From contig VXAZ01006360.1 of the NCBI GenBank assembly GCA_013399875.1, positions 1 to 64,000 on the forward strand: DNA of 64,000 bases, written 5' to 3'. This stretch comes from Gymnorhina tibicen (lineage: Eukaryota; Chordata; Aves; Passeriformes; Artamidae). A program made the position numbers and the translations under genes. The notes beneath the pieces are model-generated. The model was not told the DNA's origin. It saw nothing but the letters and a program-made list of their open reading frames with translations, and ran no database searches. This document shows, piece after piece, positions 48,801-63,400 of the stretch (its first letter is position 1; each line of letters opens with the position of its first letter).

Positions 48801-51800
48801 CAACCACTCTTCCCAATTTTATGTCTTTCTCTCTATATATATCCATTTACCTATCTCTGTCTCATTACACATATCATTCTCATTTCTTGGGGGAGGGGGA
48901 GGAAGGAGACAAGCAGAAGTTGGTTCTGTGACAGACATTTATTCAGCTTGCTTTCTTAGCCAGAAGTTCAAATTCATTGACACTCTTTCAAGGCTTTTCA
49001 CACTGTGGCTGGCTCTTCCTCTCTGCCTTATTCTCCCTTCCACCTCCCCGTCTTCTCTGCACAGCCCCCTCAGCTTAATCTGAGAGGTCTCATCTATCAG
49101 ATACTTACCCAAATGGCCCACAACAAACGTGCTGTCACAGTGTTCCTTTTGTGCAATCCCTGCATTAATTCACAAGGACTTGTACTTAATCCTAGATACA
49201 TTAGAACACAGGTGAGACTACTAGTTTTATTTGTATAATTCCAGTGACAAAATGTAAATGCCATTTTTATCAGCAAAATGAATTTTTTTTTTCCCATTTC
49301 TTAATGTGTTGATCTGGGAATTCTTTTCCAGATTGTTTGTTTTTGTTAGATGGGGGAATATGGCCATGGCAGCGTTTTTAGCTTTGTCACGAGGTAAATC
49401 TGCTACCACCCGCAAGTCTACCTTTTCTTTAACAACTCAAAACAAAAAGAACAACCTAAATTCCTGAAGGCTAAAGCAGAAAGGAAAAGATGGCACTTAC
49501 TATTTTAAACAGAATAGGATAAGAAAGAGAGCATACCAAAAACCATATGAGTGAGTCTGTTTATCAGCCTCTATATTCTTCTAAATATGCCAGAGCCTGC
49601 TGAGGTTGGCAAACCAAATGGTGCATAAATCTTGGCCATTCTTTAGCTTGCAGATGATTGGAATTGCAGACTGTTGGTGTTTTCACAGAACCTTGGACCC
49701 AACATTTACAGGCACATCTCCAATTTTTATTAATCTCTATGCAGTACTGTAATCTGGATCTTAGAAATAACACAATTTTCACAATCTATCTAAAATGTAG
49801 CCACCACAACAAAGCATGAAATAAGCCTGACAAATCTATTTCAACTTGGCTTGTGCCTCCCGGCACCTCAGTCATCCCTGCTGTGAATAAAGCCCTTTAG
49901 AGTGAGTAAGCTGTACCACGTAATGAATTATGCCATAATCCAGCAAGCTGCTTTGCATGGCCGGCTTCTGCACCCACGTGGAACCCTGGGGTCCACCAAG
50001 ATGCAGCAGCTTGCCTGACTGGGTCTGCAGTTTGTCTGGTGGGAAATTGCCATATGCAATATGCAGAAATGTACCTGTGTGTACAGTACCCAGTTGCATG
50101 CTCTTAATTTCAAAGAATTGTTTGCAATATGAACCAGAACCTCCCTTGTTTGAAGGCAGTGGAAGGACTCTCATGCTCTTCCCTTAAAGCTGATCCTGTC
50201 AGTCCTAACTGGGTGTCATCTATTAAATGCCAGACTGCAAACAAGAAACCTTTATATGAATTTATCAACACTTTATTTGCTCATTAAGCATCATGATTTG
50301 GCCAGTACTGAAGAAGACTCAAATTAAAGACCATTGCTGCCCTAGGGACTTTATAATCTAAATCAGATACAGAGAGAAAAAAATTCTCAGGGAAGCTAAG
50401 GACATGGAATAGCTTTGAAGGCTTCACTGTCTTTTTCCTTAAGCTCTTTTCCTTCTCTCATTTCCGTTTACAGAAATAAAAATTGTGTGTAAGCCCTTCT
50501 CCTCTAATATTCTAGCAGCTGCTACCAGCCCATAAAATGTTATTTTCCCCTTTTTAACACATTAAATACATGCTGCAAATATCTTTTGTCTTTTAGGCTT
50601 TATTGAGCTGATAGTATTGCTCCTTTTCTCTTTGTCCACTAGCACCCAAGACTTCCAGAACTGTTGGGTGCACATCACTAATTTACCCCAGGACACCAGC
50701 TTTAGGAAATTAAAGACAAATCCAGCTTGCTTCATTACAGTATATCCTAGAAGACTACGTCATAGTCTCAAATTTCTGTTTAGGCCTCAGGGATTTTTTG
50801 TACCTGTCTTTTTGTCTCCTTTTCTGCTGCATCAAACGCAAAATTCCTCACTTGGCCTTCCAGGCCTTCCCTGGCTGGCACGTGGCCCTGTCTGTATTGG
50901 CTGTTAGATCCTGTGGCAGGTCCTACACATCATTACTGGTGCAAACATTTCTTTTCTTTGACCTTGGCTCACCCATACAAGGAAGGAGCTGTCCTGTCCA
51001 TCAAAACCCATACCACTGCTAAAACTGTGTTCATAGCCCAACAGAAGAGCCATGTCTGTGGCAGCTGGGTCACCACAGATTTGTAAAGTTGCCCTTGTCT
51101 CATACTTCCCAGCCAGATCACCAGGGTCTCACATACTTGCATTTAATGCTATATAGCATTGCTCTCCCTTGGGGCAAAAACAGTAGCTTTACAGGAGAGG
51201 AGATGAAGCCACACCCGAAGCCCTGGGTCTGCTGGATGGACTCACACACTGTGAGACCCTACTGCTTCTGTTCCTCTGCAGTCCCAGAGCTGAGGATACA
51301 GCCTCCTGTGCACTGATGTGCAGGTCAAATGACAGCCCTGCTGAGGTGAAGTGATAGGCTGCTCACCTGACTAGTCTGATCCTATCGTTGCTCTGCACTC
51401 TTGCTTTCATGCCTTTCTCCCCATTTGCTGTATATCACTGTGTTTCCCTGGCTTTTCTGAACCTGTGGTTGTCTTTTCATAGACCCTGTGGAAGTGTCAG
51501 CATGCACACAGTGCTTTTTGACACCAGCTAACTCGCCCTAGGCACTCCTGTAGTACAAACCATGCTGATAGCATCCTTGCTATTTGTTTGAAGTAAGCAG
51601 GGGGTGGAATGTCACTGGCGTGGGGTTGGAACAAAATTATCATTTACCAAATTTGTCAAAATTTCCATTAGCCAAGGTCTTTTTTTAATTGGGTTTGGGT
51701 TTTTGTTGTTGTTGTTTTGGTTTGGTTTGGGTTTTTTTGTAAAGTTCCCTACAGCTTTGGTTGGCCTTGATGATTTTCAAATCTCTTCTGTGTTTACCAG

Positions 51801-52490
51801 CATTCCGCAAAGAAGGGAAGAACTGACCTTTCCAGCCTTATGATGTAAGATTAATTCTACCTTGCAGCTGGTGGTTTTTAGGATAAACTTCTGCAAAGCT
51901 GCGTAAGTTGCACACAGCAAAGCATGGAAGTCTCTGTCCTGTTTAAACAGGTTTCAATGTGGTTGGCTCTTGATGCTGCTCAGAGAACAGTAAACCTGGG
52001 CTAATTTCTCTGCTGGCTGCTCTGCCACACCTCAGACAAACCTTCTCAAACAGGAGGAGTCATAGGCTGCACCCAGATGTGCCTTCTTAAAATATCACCT
52101 GGTATCTTCAGGAGAAGTTTCATGTTACACCAAATTTTGGACAACTGCATCTGTCTGCTACAGTGACAGCCCTGTTGCTTCCTACGAGTTAGGCCCTGGT
52201 GTGATCAGAGAAAAACTGGATCCAAGAGTAAAATGCTGCTTTTTTTATTACTACCCTTGCTTAGAGGATGAGATCTCACTGGATCAGCTCTGAGCTGCTC
52301 ACTGCTCAGCTGCACCATCCCTGGAGCTGCCTTAGGGAAGCAGCCAGAGCTGCTGGTGGGGGAGGAAGGGGAAGGAGCAGTGGAAGGGCTCCTGGCAGGC
52401 AGCAGCCACAGTCACTTCACTTTGGATGTAAAACGAAACCTTATTGTTATTGCAACTGACATTGTCAGTCTGGCAGTGAAGATGCTGGGG

Positions 52491-52524
52491 GTGTGTGGGT
52501 GTGTGGGTGTGTGTGTGTGCGCGC
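52491..52524. repeat. GT-rich microsatellite
   Basis: Runs of GTGTGTGGGT and (GT)n, with a short GCGC end. Confidence 0.9.
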
Positions 52525-53022
52525 AAAAATGATGCTGAGATCTCTGTTTAGAGCAGTTTGGGGGTTTTGTTTTTGTTTTTGTTTTTCCTGGCAAGACAGA
52601 AGGAGCAGCAACATGAATTATGAGAGCCTGCAGGAGAATACTGTTAACAAAGGATGGGATCCACCAGTTGTCCCATGGCAGTAATCAGGGATGTCTTTAC
52701 TTTTGCATTTGAGATAAATTTTTTGGATGCTTGGACATTACCTTTCTACTCAGTTTACAAACTTGTAAAATACCCCACCCCATTTTATATATATTTTAAA
52801 AGCAACTGTAAGTTCAGTAAAGTCACTTGGCTTAATAAGACCAAGGAAAGATTTCCTCAGGAATGCTCAGCATGAAGGAGGTTTCCTTTATGATACTGTA
52901 ATTCTGGTAAAGCAGAGCAATAAGCATACTTCCCCAGCCTATGACTCATTCACATTATACAGCCCAGACTTTTCAGTACTGCTCACAACTTCAAGAAGAG
53001 AAAAAAAAGGAGAAAGAAGANG

Positions 53023-53168
53023 AAGAGAAGAGAAGAGAAGAGAAGAGAAGAGAAGAGAAGAGAAGAGAAGAGAAGAGAAGAGAAGAGAAGAGAAGAGAAG
53101 AGAAGAGAAGAGAAGAGAAGAGAAGAGAAGAGAAGAGAAGAGAAGAGAAGAGAAGAGAAGAGAAGAGA
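53023..53168. repeat. (GAGAA)n pentanucleotide array, about 29 copies
   Basis: Nearly perfect pure-purine GAGAA/AGAAG repeats run about 146 bp, preceded by an imperfect purine stretch with a single N at 53022. Copy number in an assembly of such an array is unreliable. The long frames across it on both strands are translation of the repeat, not genes. Confidence 0.95.
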
Positions 53169-54395
53169 AAAATTAAAACCCTGAGTTATAATGACAGCAG
53201 AATTTGGAGTGGGCTGCAGCATACTGCTTGGTAAGTGATGTCCCTGGGCCAAAGAGATATCTGTCAATAATTTAAACCTGTTTTAAAATTTCCTTCAGGA
53301 AAATTTCCTAAAGGACCACCTTCTCAAATCCTGAATGGATTTGAGAAAATATGTTTACTCCCCAGAAAGCCTTGACATTTGCCTTAATATAGAGACAAAA
53401 AATTAAATAACATGCAATCTCTGTCCAACACTTTTCTCTTCAGGATTATTTAAAGCTACAGAGCGAACAAATCGAGTTTCCTTTATATTTTTGAGGCTGA
53501 TTAGCAAGGTAATGATATGGTTACAAGGATGAGAACTGAAAGAAATGAGATATTTCTTGGTTTCTCAGGAAAATCCCCTCTATCTGCCACAACACAGCAC
53601 TGATCGCACCAGCACAGGGTAGAACACGCTGTGGTGAGGTGACTACCTGCCTGTGCAGGGTGGCTCAGACTCTGCACTGGGGACATAAATTGTGCAAGAA
53701 AAATAAAGGTAATAATAATTTGTAAGGAAAGATCATGACTCAAAGAGAAAACTGTAGTCTCAATCTAAGAATTCTCAACTATCTTCTCTGGAGAGGCTTA
53801 GACACCAAAAAAAAAATCTGTGTTCCTGCCTATGACTTTGTTCTGTAGTTACTGAAGTCAAGAGCAATATTCCCATTGACTGAAGATGTGCAATTATGAG
53901 TCTTGACTGCCTTAGAGGTAAATCATCCATCTTCACTCTGCTAAAAAAGAAGTTTACAATCCTCTTTCAAGATTAATAAAATGTATATACCAAGAAACAT
54001 CTGACCATTTCTGGAGGCAACAGTGAAGAATACAGTTTTTTTGCAGAAATTGCATCACTCAAATGATTGACGAGAAGACATCATCAAAGTTTTTACATAA
54101 AAATATGTAAAATATGTAAAAACATATGTACCTTGCCAGCAAATCCGTTAGCTTTCCTTCAGTCTTCAATAATGCATAGCACAAGAATTAGATTCCTAAA
54201 TAATACTGCCCCTTCTGAATAGAAAGCATTTAAAAATAGCTTAAAAGTAGTATATTTTATGAACAGTAGATTCTTTACATAGATTATTAATGGAAACATA
54301 ATATTTAACCAGTCATTTGTGGTGAAATGTGAGACTACTTGTATATTGGTGAATATCCCTACCATCATGCAGCTTGTCACAGAAGCCACAACAAT

Positions 54396-54433
54396 CCTAA
54401 TATGAAAACCATGGGACCTAATATGAAAACCAT
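54396..54433. repeat. 17-bp direct repeat, 21-bp period
   Basis: CCTAATATGAAAACCAT occurs at 54396-54412 and again at 54417-54433, separated by 4 bp. Confidence 0.93.
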
Positions 54434-57400
54434 TTCCATTTCCTTTTCCCCTCTAAGATTGCCATTTGCTTTCAATAAAGAATTGCCTGAGTAAAGACAA
54501 CAGATGCAGGTCCCATATTTGAAAAACAAGAACAAACACAACTAAATATGAACCAGGAATGACAGAGGAGCCAAAAATAAATATCCAGAGAAAAAAGTGC
54601 AAGAGGAATAGACAGTTTAATGAGACTGGGAATGTGGAGATTAAGACAATTTTCATGCTAGTTTTAAACCCAAATTAAGAAGAAGGTGATAAGTATTTTA
54701 TTAAAAAATTGTGTGGGTATGTTTTGGTATATCATTCTTTTCTCAGTATGTATGGGGGCTATCAGCTTGTTTTAGTTTAGGAGACCCAAAGAGATGTCTT
54801 TCAGTGTGAAAACATCTTTGAATAAATCACATTATCATATTTGCTAGACTGTGTTTTCTCCTCTGTTCTGTACAAATCACAGGCTGAGTTTGTGAGTGCT
54901 ACACTCAGGTCAGTCAGGTACCTGTATCTTCTCTAAAGCAACAACTTCTGAATATAGTTTCCATTTATTTCTCAAGTTTCAGGTTGTGTTCTTGGCCCAA
55001 GTGGGCAGAACTCTCCTGATTTTAGTAAATATTTAATAATGGAGGAGGAACAAAAAATTAAGAGGATAGAAGACCTTTTCCTTATGTTTATCAGATCTAC
55101 AGTCCCAGGCACTTTTCTAAATGTATAGTGAACCAAAAATCCATTAACACCTTCCTAGATAACAGTGCCCCTCCATCCTCTTTGTTTGTTCTGTCAACAC
55201 AGCTGGGACACATCCACACTCTGAGTAATTTCTCTCTCAGACAGAAATACAACCTCACAGTAGTAGTGGGGGAAGGAGCATGAACCCAGCCATGGAACTA
55301 GGGAGGGAAGGGAGTAGGGGGAGCTTGAATTGCAAAGAAAAAACCAGCATCAAGTCCTTAGCACAGATAGAAAGGGCATAAAGTCCTTAGTGTAAGGAAA
55401 TTGGGGTCAACTAAGCTAAGAGTGGGAGAAATGAGAGGAAGACAAAATCCTTGCACTGGGTAGGAGGGTTGGTGGCAAGGGAAAATTATATGGGCAGAGA
55501 ACATTTGGCATTTGAAAAGAATTGAGATACTAGAAGAAAAACTGGGTTACACTGGTGTGCGTGTCTCAAGGTGGGAGTGTTTACAGGATATTTTCAGTGG
55601 GGAGCAGGTGAAGAGGGACACTGAACTACCAGCAGAGTAGCAAAATACTGACCACATGGTGTCTTAGGTATGAAACAGAGGCCTGAGGGAACCCTGAAAC
55701 AGGAGGTGTCACATATGGGGGTGTTTTGTATACAGTATGAAAGGTGACTTTAAAAAGAAAAAATCTTAAGATTCAGACTGAGGCAAGACAAATGAGGATT
55801 CCAGTTAAGCTGGGTGCTCAGGAATCAGTTCCTCTGGAGTCCCTTTGCATAAATTCCCCCACATTGCCTTAAGGAGACTGGAGACAGGAACCTGCTGTCC
55901 TCAAAGGACTCTTCAGCCATTGGGGTGGAAAGAGTTGCCAGGCAGGCTCTCATGTGGGAATGTTAACCCTTGACACTTCTACAGCCACCACAAACATATA
56001 CTTGCCTCCTGGCTGTCCATCTCCTCTGGGGAGCCACGTGTCACTTTGGAGAAGGGTGACTGAGGATACACTCTGCTAGGGCAGCACATCCTCATGGACT
56101 GGACAGCAATTTTTTAATGAGTGATGGCAAGTTGGGTTCAGCCTGTCCAGCACTTTGGGAGTGCCTTCACGCAACAACAGAATGAACAGATGCTGAAGAG
56201 ACAGTTTACAGGGAGCAATTTCTCATTTCTGCACAAAACTGTAACCCTGCACATATGGCCTGTCCACCTATAACCCATATATGTCCCATTTTTCTCTTGC
56301 TGAAAATGCTGAAAACATAGAGAGTGTATTATCTTTCCAAGATTCTTTTGCATTATTATCACATAATGGTTTGTTTATTTTTCTAATCTGACACTTTCAG
56401 TTTGGGTATATACTTGCATCCTTACTAAAACACATCCAGAACTGCACAGCTTCAGACAGCTTTCTCTCCACAGAGCTGCTACCAAACAGCAGCACAGGAC
56501 CTTTTTTTAACACTGCGGTTATAACTGACTTCATCTGACAAGTTCATATCTGCCTCGGGAAGCACCAGCACTAGAGCAAGATTATGCTCTCAGTAACATC
56601 CCAAGCTGTCTGTCTTGTGTTTGGGGACAGGTACAGGAAAGGCAGAGCTGGCTGGGAATTTCTACTGCCAGTATGTGCTACAGACAGAGGCTGCGCATTT
56701 TGGGACGAAGGAGCAGAAATCATTAGGAGTGGTAAGTTTGAGTGGCCTGTCACAGTGTGGGTATAGCACCTTCATGGACCTAGGGCACAAAAGTCCTCTG
56801 TAGGAGCCCCCTTGAGGAGACACACTGTAGTCCCAAAAATTAATGAGAAGTGAAGGAAATACTTTTTTGTTCTCCATCCGTGCAGATTTTGCTGCTCTGA
56901 GTATAATTTCATATTCAGGCAGGGAGAGTAGGATTACACAAAATATGATTAACCATTAGAAAGGGAGAAGAGCAATTAGGATCGATTAGTGCATCCATTT
57001 TTAGAAACCTGAAACAATGGACACAGGACACTGTAGTGCTGCATGTTGTACAGGAACAGGACACAAGGTCTCTACCTCTCAGGACAGAGCAGTTAAGTTT
57101 AAAATCAAAGATGACGGACCAAAACAGACAAATCAAGACAGGACAACAACTCAGGCATCCTGACAGACCTGCATGGCAGTTCCTCACTTTTGAGGAGTGT
57201 AATGAAGTACTCGAGGGACAGTGTATAATGACAAGCTTACTGATGTTTATGGAGAAAGCCTTCCTGTGATAGAGATGTGGGGGGCAGGAAGCTTGGAGAT
57301 CTGTGTCTAACTGAGCCATGGCATTAGCAGATTCAATGCATGCATTTGACATGGTTATGTAGAACACTTGAACAGACTTTTTGTTGGCCTTATCTGTCCA

Positions 57401-60400
57401 AATGATCAAAAAAGTAATTGGATAGAGAGAAGAGAGAGAAAGAGAAAGAAGAAAAGCCACATCTACTGTGTAATGAGAGCCATGCCATAGGCTGGGTGGA
57501 AATGTGGCAGCATTTCAAGCACATGCTACTCCCCACTTCAATGCAGTCCTGTTTTCTAAATCTCTGCCTGAGATCAAGGCTGGATGGGAAGAGAGAAATT
57601 GACTTTTGCAGAAGTGCAGTGTTTTTCCTGTCTTGTGACCAGGCACATATGTAGCTCTGAATCTGAGTGTCAGTCAACAAAGTAGGATGTCTCACTAGGA
57701 TGTGTCAGTAAATTCCCTCCTGGAACTGCTTTTGTTCAATCCACTTCAAGTTTTGCATGGTGCCCCTTGACTTGATGCTGAGCGCCTCCGTGATAAATGA
57801 AGCATTTTGCATCTCCAGCTTGGGACATGGCAGATAAACAGGTTTTCGACTTAGAAAAAAGACTGACCTTGTTCAGGAAGGAAGGACATTCTGAGCAGTC
57901 CTTTTGCAGTATCTCCAGGCAAAGAAGGGACCTGGTTTTGTCCCTTACCACTTTTTCCTTCAGAGCTGTAAGCCAGCTTTAGCCCATGGCAGTCCCCTTA
58001 TTCTCCAGCTGTTAAGTTTGGATAGACTCTTCCCTCCCAGTTTTCTTGGATGCCACAACTGGCAATCACAAATTTATTGCCCACTTACTAGGAAAAAGGC
58101 AAAGACTGGTCATGGAGGTGAGATGCTTGTGAGCCAGAGGTGATGTGTTAAAGTAGAAAATATGTCTACAAAACAAATACAGAGTATGCAGACTTTTTGA
58201 CTGTCCCAGATAGATCACCTTGAAGCAATTTCCTGATGTAAATTAGCTTCCCTTGAAACATCCCAGAAAAAATGCCAGTCTGCTGCAGGGAAACTGAAAT
58301 ATTTCTCATAGAGGAAGATTAATAATGAAAAGACAATCTGAAAAAAAAAAGTCATCTATAGGTGAGTATCAGGCACAGTGAAAATGTGACTGTAGAGAGA
58401 GGTTACAGATTAACTGATCACAGGAAGGAAATTTGTTGGTTTCTCACATTTAATATCACAAGGTGCTTTCTAAAAATGAAAGTTGAAATTGCACAGAGTA
58501 TTATTTTGCAACTGTAATATAAATATGTAATATCATAGTGGTTCTGTATCAGCAATCAAAAAGAAATGAGAGAAATAATGATGCTGGAGGAAGACCATAA
58601 CCCTGAATAAAAAAAGAAAAATTCTCTAGTCCCATACTTGCCAGAAAATTCCTTTATCTAGACCTCAGTGCTAATGGAAGTTTTTCACTCTACATGTCTA
58701 CTGTCACTCGTAAGAGACAATGTGCAAGGTTTCCAAATGTGTCCCTCCTCTGTCCTTCCCCATCCCTGTCCTCGCTGCTGTTGTGATCCTGTGCCTGTTC
58801 AGATGGAGACAAAGTGGAGTGCACTGTAGAGCCTTCTTTTCCCATACACCTGAATTTCCTTCCAGTGAAAAACAGGATGCAGGAAGGGGGGGAAATTGTA
58901 CATCTGAACCGTATCTTCATATGCAGTTACAATGTGGCCAGGACACATTTTGGGAACTGATGTCTCTGGTCCCACAATGTTAGTCACATCCAGAAGGTAC
59001 AAGTTGCCTGATATCAGATTTAAAAAATCAGGAATTAAACTGTATTTCTTACTGCCTTCCACTGTAAAAAAGGAATAATATTTTACAGCAAAGCAAGGAA
59101 TGCTGACAAAGCCAGCTTTTTTTCATAATCAGACAAGTGCACCAGGAGAATAATTATTTGTCTATTAGCACTTGATTTGCATGTGGCTTCAAAATTATCC
59201 ATGAAAAATGGTGTTAATATATATATTCTGACTGTCTGGATGTGAAATGGCTGCTGTTACAATTAAAAAGGCTAAGGAAGCCTATGGAAAATTGATAGGG
59301 AAACGTCTGTCTGAGATTTTAGTTAATTAAAGCATGTAATTTATTAAAACAACAAAACACAGTGAACTGATTCAAGACCATCTGTCTAGGGTAATCCTAA
59401 GTATATAGTCACAGTTTTACATCATTTGAGTAATAACCATAGTTGAGCAAACATTTTGAAAGAAAGATGAACCCATCAAGCATAAGTTCTATGTGTGAGC
59501 CCAATGAAGACCCTAGTCCTCAGTCAGGACTGGGCCTCTAGGCTTTGACAATATAAAAAAAGCAACAAGGAAAGGGAGTGAAAAATAACTGAGGACTAAA
59601 CAGCAGGTTCTAACATGTTTTAAACTGTTGATTAATACATCCTTGACTAATAAAAAGCATATTTCGACTTCTTAATTACTCAAGTTTTGCTCCATTTAAA
59701 GAGTATTTTGTTATTTTGAGTCTTCCTTCACAGATTTTTATCAGAAGCAGAGTGAACAGCAATCAAAATATGCACTAGAATGTTTTCCTTTGAGGAAAAA
59801 AAAAAGAGAAAAGAAGAAAAGCATATTCCTCCTATGACAGTGTTTGAATTTTAATGTAAAATGCATTCTGAGATAATCCTCACTTACAGAGGCTTGTTCT
59901 TGCACTGAAGGGTGACAGGCTTTTAAATCTGCCAAAGATGAGTTCAGAACTTTCTTTCTGGCTCTGCATTGCTTCTGCAGTACTTGCTGACACGACTGCT
60001 GCTTAGGGGAGCATAAGGAGTCTACCTTCATTTAAGGGTGAGCTGTAGAAATGGGAAATGCTGACAGCTGGGCCTCAAAGGTGAAGAAGGAACTGACGTT
60101 AAAATCATCTTTCAAAGAAAAAAATGGATAAGCAAGGGTAGCAAATGGTCAGGCTTTAAAAGAGATTCTTTCTATACTCACTAATTCACATTAGCTGTAT
60201 CCATTTTATCAATTGAAAGATTGATAGGCTCTGCCTATGCTAGCAAATTAAATATGCTTATGATCGCACTGAGGGCCACTGTGACTACCCAGTTTGTTAA
60301 ACTCTCTTATCTCCCCAAACAGGGTGGCTGCATCCAAACTGCACATTGAGAATGATCTGTGACTGATTACCACACAGCATCCAGGGGCTTTCTGGGGAAG

Positions 60401-63400
60401 GGCTGCAAACCCTAGCACAGGTGTCAGGAGAGCCTTCTGACAGGAGCTCTTGCTGGGATCCTTTTTCCAGCTTAATAGTCTGGATGTTCAAATTCTAGTT
60501 CCAAGGCACATTTACTATCTCCTTCACCAGTACAGGGAGAGCAGTGCATTTGGCTACTAACATGAATAAATGTGCTGAAGTCATCAGGATAACTCCTACT
60601 GATGAAGGCACAGATCTAGTATGTTGTACGATTGATGTAAAACTGCAATATGGTTAGGAATTATTACAACATCAGTCTCTGCATAGTCATATGCATTTAT
60701 TCTGTGAAGCCACAGACCTCTGAAGATCTGGTAGCTATTTATATGCCTAGAGTTACTTGCATACTTCAGGGTTTGACACACTGTGGTCGAGACACAGACA
60801 GACAGTAAAACCCACTGGAAACACACTTTACAACATTCAGTTTATTTCTTTTGGCAACTGAAATCTATATTATATTTCTGTTAGTACTTCACTATGCCCT
60901 GATTCAGAAAATTGGTATTGTGAATGATTTGGTTTGGGGAAGGTAAGGCCCTCACCACAAGATAGGAGATGTATGAATTGTTGAAAGTAGCTAGAACCCT
61001 ACCAGAATTTCAAAGCTAGCACAGTTTTATAGTGTTTTTCTCCAACAGAGCCTTTGGATTCACCTCTAGGGAATAATATGTGGATAATATATCTTATAGT
61101 TTCAGCAAAGGACATACCAAACATGCAGTGACTTGCTAAGACCGAACCAATGTAGGATTAAGGATGAGATATACAAGGCCATGGGAAGTAAAATATTCCT
61201 TGTTCAAATTTAATGGATAAGCTTTATGAACGTTCTCTTAAAATTAAGCCTTCTATGCATAGTTATCAACCCCTGCTTCCTGGTCACACAGGATCTGGTT
61301 CTAGATTACAGGCCTGCAGCAAAAGAAGCAAAGCAACAGAGCAGGAAAGAGTGGAAGACAAAATTAGTATTTATTTTTTACTCACCTAAGTAATCAAGTA
61401 TTTCCATATGTCACACAGCAACTGAAATTTGGTTTCCAACTCATTTTCATCTATGGTGGATCTTCCACCACTTGATAATGGTGCGACCTCTGATTAAAAC
61501 TCTTTATGAGGTTGGGATATATAATGTTGCTCTCCTGTGTGGATTCCTTTTACCTAATGTGGCTTGGGTTGATGGTATACACTTTCTCCCATATAAGGCA
61601 GGAGGCTTTCCCTCTGCTATATGCAACTGTCTGCTTTCCTGATATGTGTAGGGACCCAGTATGTTTGAAACTGTTGTCTCTGAATAAAACTGGGCTCAGA
61701 GTAGCCAGGAGTTGTTTGCAAAGGGAGGACAGACAGACACGCAAGACCACACATATGCTCAGAGCAAGACTGCATCATTGTAATTTCCATAGAAGCTAAA
61801 AATAAATAAACACAGAAGTCTGATTTTGCTGCACAGTCTTCCTTAATTGTCAAAGTTCAGCTGGGCTAGAAACTGAGTTAACCACATTTTAATGCTAAGC
61901 ATATCTGAAGACTCATGCTGCAAGCCTAAGGCAAGTGTGTTCTCAGAAAGCAGGCTCCACAGCAGGCACTGAATGCAGCCACAACAAATCGTCTTCCTTT
62001 GCACCTCCAGATCCTGAAACAGGGTGTAAAAGACCATGCACACTGCGGCATAAGTGTGGGAAGAAGAAAATAAAACCACCCTCACAAATGAAAATATGGA
62101 ATCTCTGCTGCACCACCGGTGACTCAGACCTGCTTCTTTCACCCCTGCCAAGAAATTCAGGACACCTCCTCTTCAGAAATCTCTGGCCATGTTACTGAAA
62201 TACCTGCACTTCCCAAATTCTGTCAGAAAGTGCACATATCCTCTTTCCAGATCTCGGCAGCATAAATCAAATGATTCTGTGAGGAATAATCCGGGGTCTA
62301 GGGTTCCTGTGGCTCCGTTACATACTCCACAATAGCTCAGCAACAGATGCTGTTGGTAGGAACTCAGTGTATGTACTGCACAGAGGAATTTTCACTGAAG
62401 CAAATCGACTTCGCTATGAAGGATGTTGGAAAGCTCATGTGTGGGAGGAGAGGAAAGGTTCCTGTGTCTCCACCACAGCTTCCACAAAATCCCGGTGTGT
62501 CTCAGCTGCTTTGAGTGGATCCTATTGCCTGGGTGCTGGGGTTCAGGGACAGAGTGAGTTTTTCTCTCCGAAGAATGTGGATGACTTTGTAGATTATAAT
62601 TACTCAAACTGTATCCTGCTGCTCCTCAGGAGCGAAGGAGCTCTCCCTTCTGCTTGACTGTTGGCCAACTGAAATGACTTTGGTTTGGGGAACAGGAGAA
62701 GGCCAGAGCTGTGACCTATGAAACAGATCTGTGAATCTCTTGGTTTATAAATCCCAGCAGAGAGAGGCTGGCCCCCTTATGACAGCTGCCTGTAAAACCT
62801 GTGACCTGACAGCGAACAAAATGTCAAGTCCTCTTAACAAAGGAAGCAGTAGACTGCTGCTCAAAGAGAGGAAGTTCTCAAGTAGGTATTTTGTCATTTA
62901 AGTGACACTCTTCCCTACTGAATGCAGGCTTCATCGCAGCATTTCCTACTATTGTTGCCGAGCATCTGGATTCCTGCTGCTCCCCTCCAGGGGCTGGTGA
63001 TACTTCTCCAGAAGTTTCAAGCACATAATTAGATTGCTACCTTAGTAAGCAGAATTTCCTGGAGGGGAAGCACATTGCAGCACTGTTCCACAACTTGCCT
63101 AAGCTGCCAGCAAGAGCCAAGGAGAAGGCTGGTTCTTGAATCTACAAGGATCTGCAAATTCAGCTGGCCCAGAGTGCACAGCAGTAGAAGTTTGGCAGGG
63201 CTCTGACATAGGAGTTGCATGTATTTAATAATATGTTTTGGATAGCAGAGTCCAAGAAGAGCTGGGCTGCAATTTGGCAGGAAACTGGACCAAACTAACA
63301 GCTTGGTGTTGCCAGCAGGCTGTGATCCTATTCCCATCTTCCTCCTCATCCTTCTCCCATCAGAGCCTTCTGTTCCTTCCATGGAATTGCTTGGTGTGGA

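Noticed and set aside
52941..53267. Frames of about 95 codons on both strands at 53 kb
   Set aside because: They are translations of the GAGAA pentamer array.
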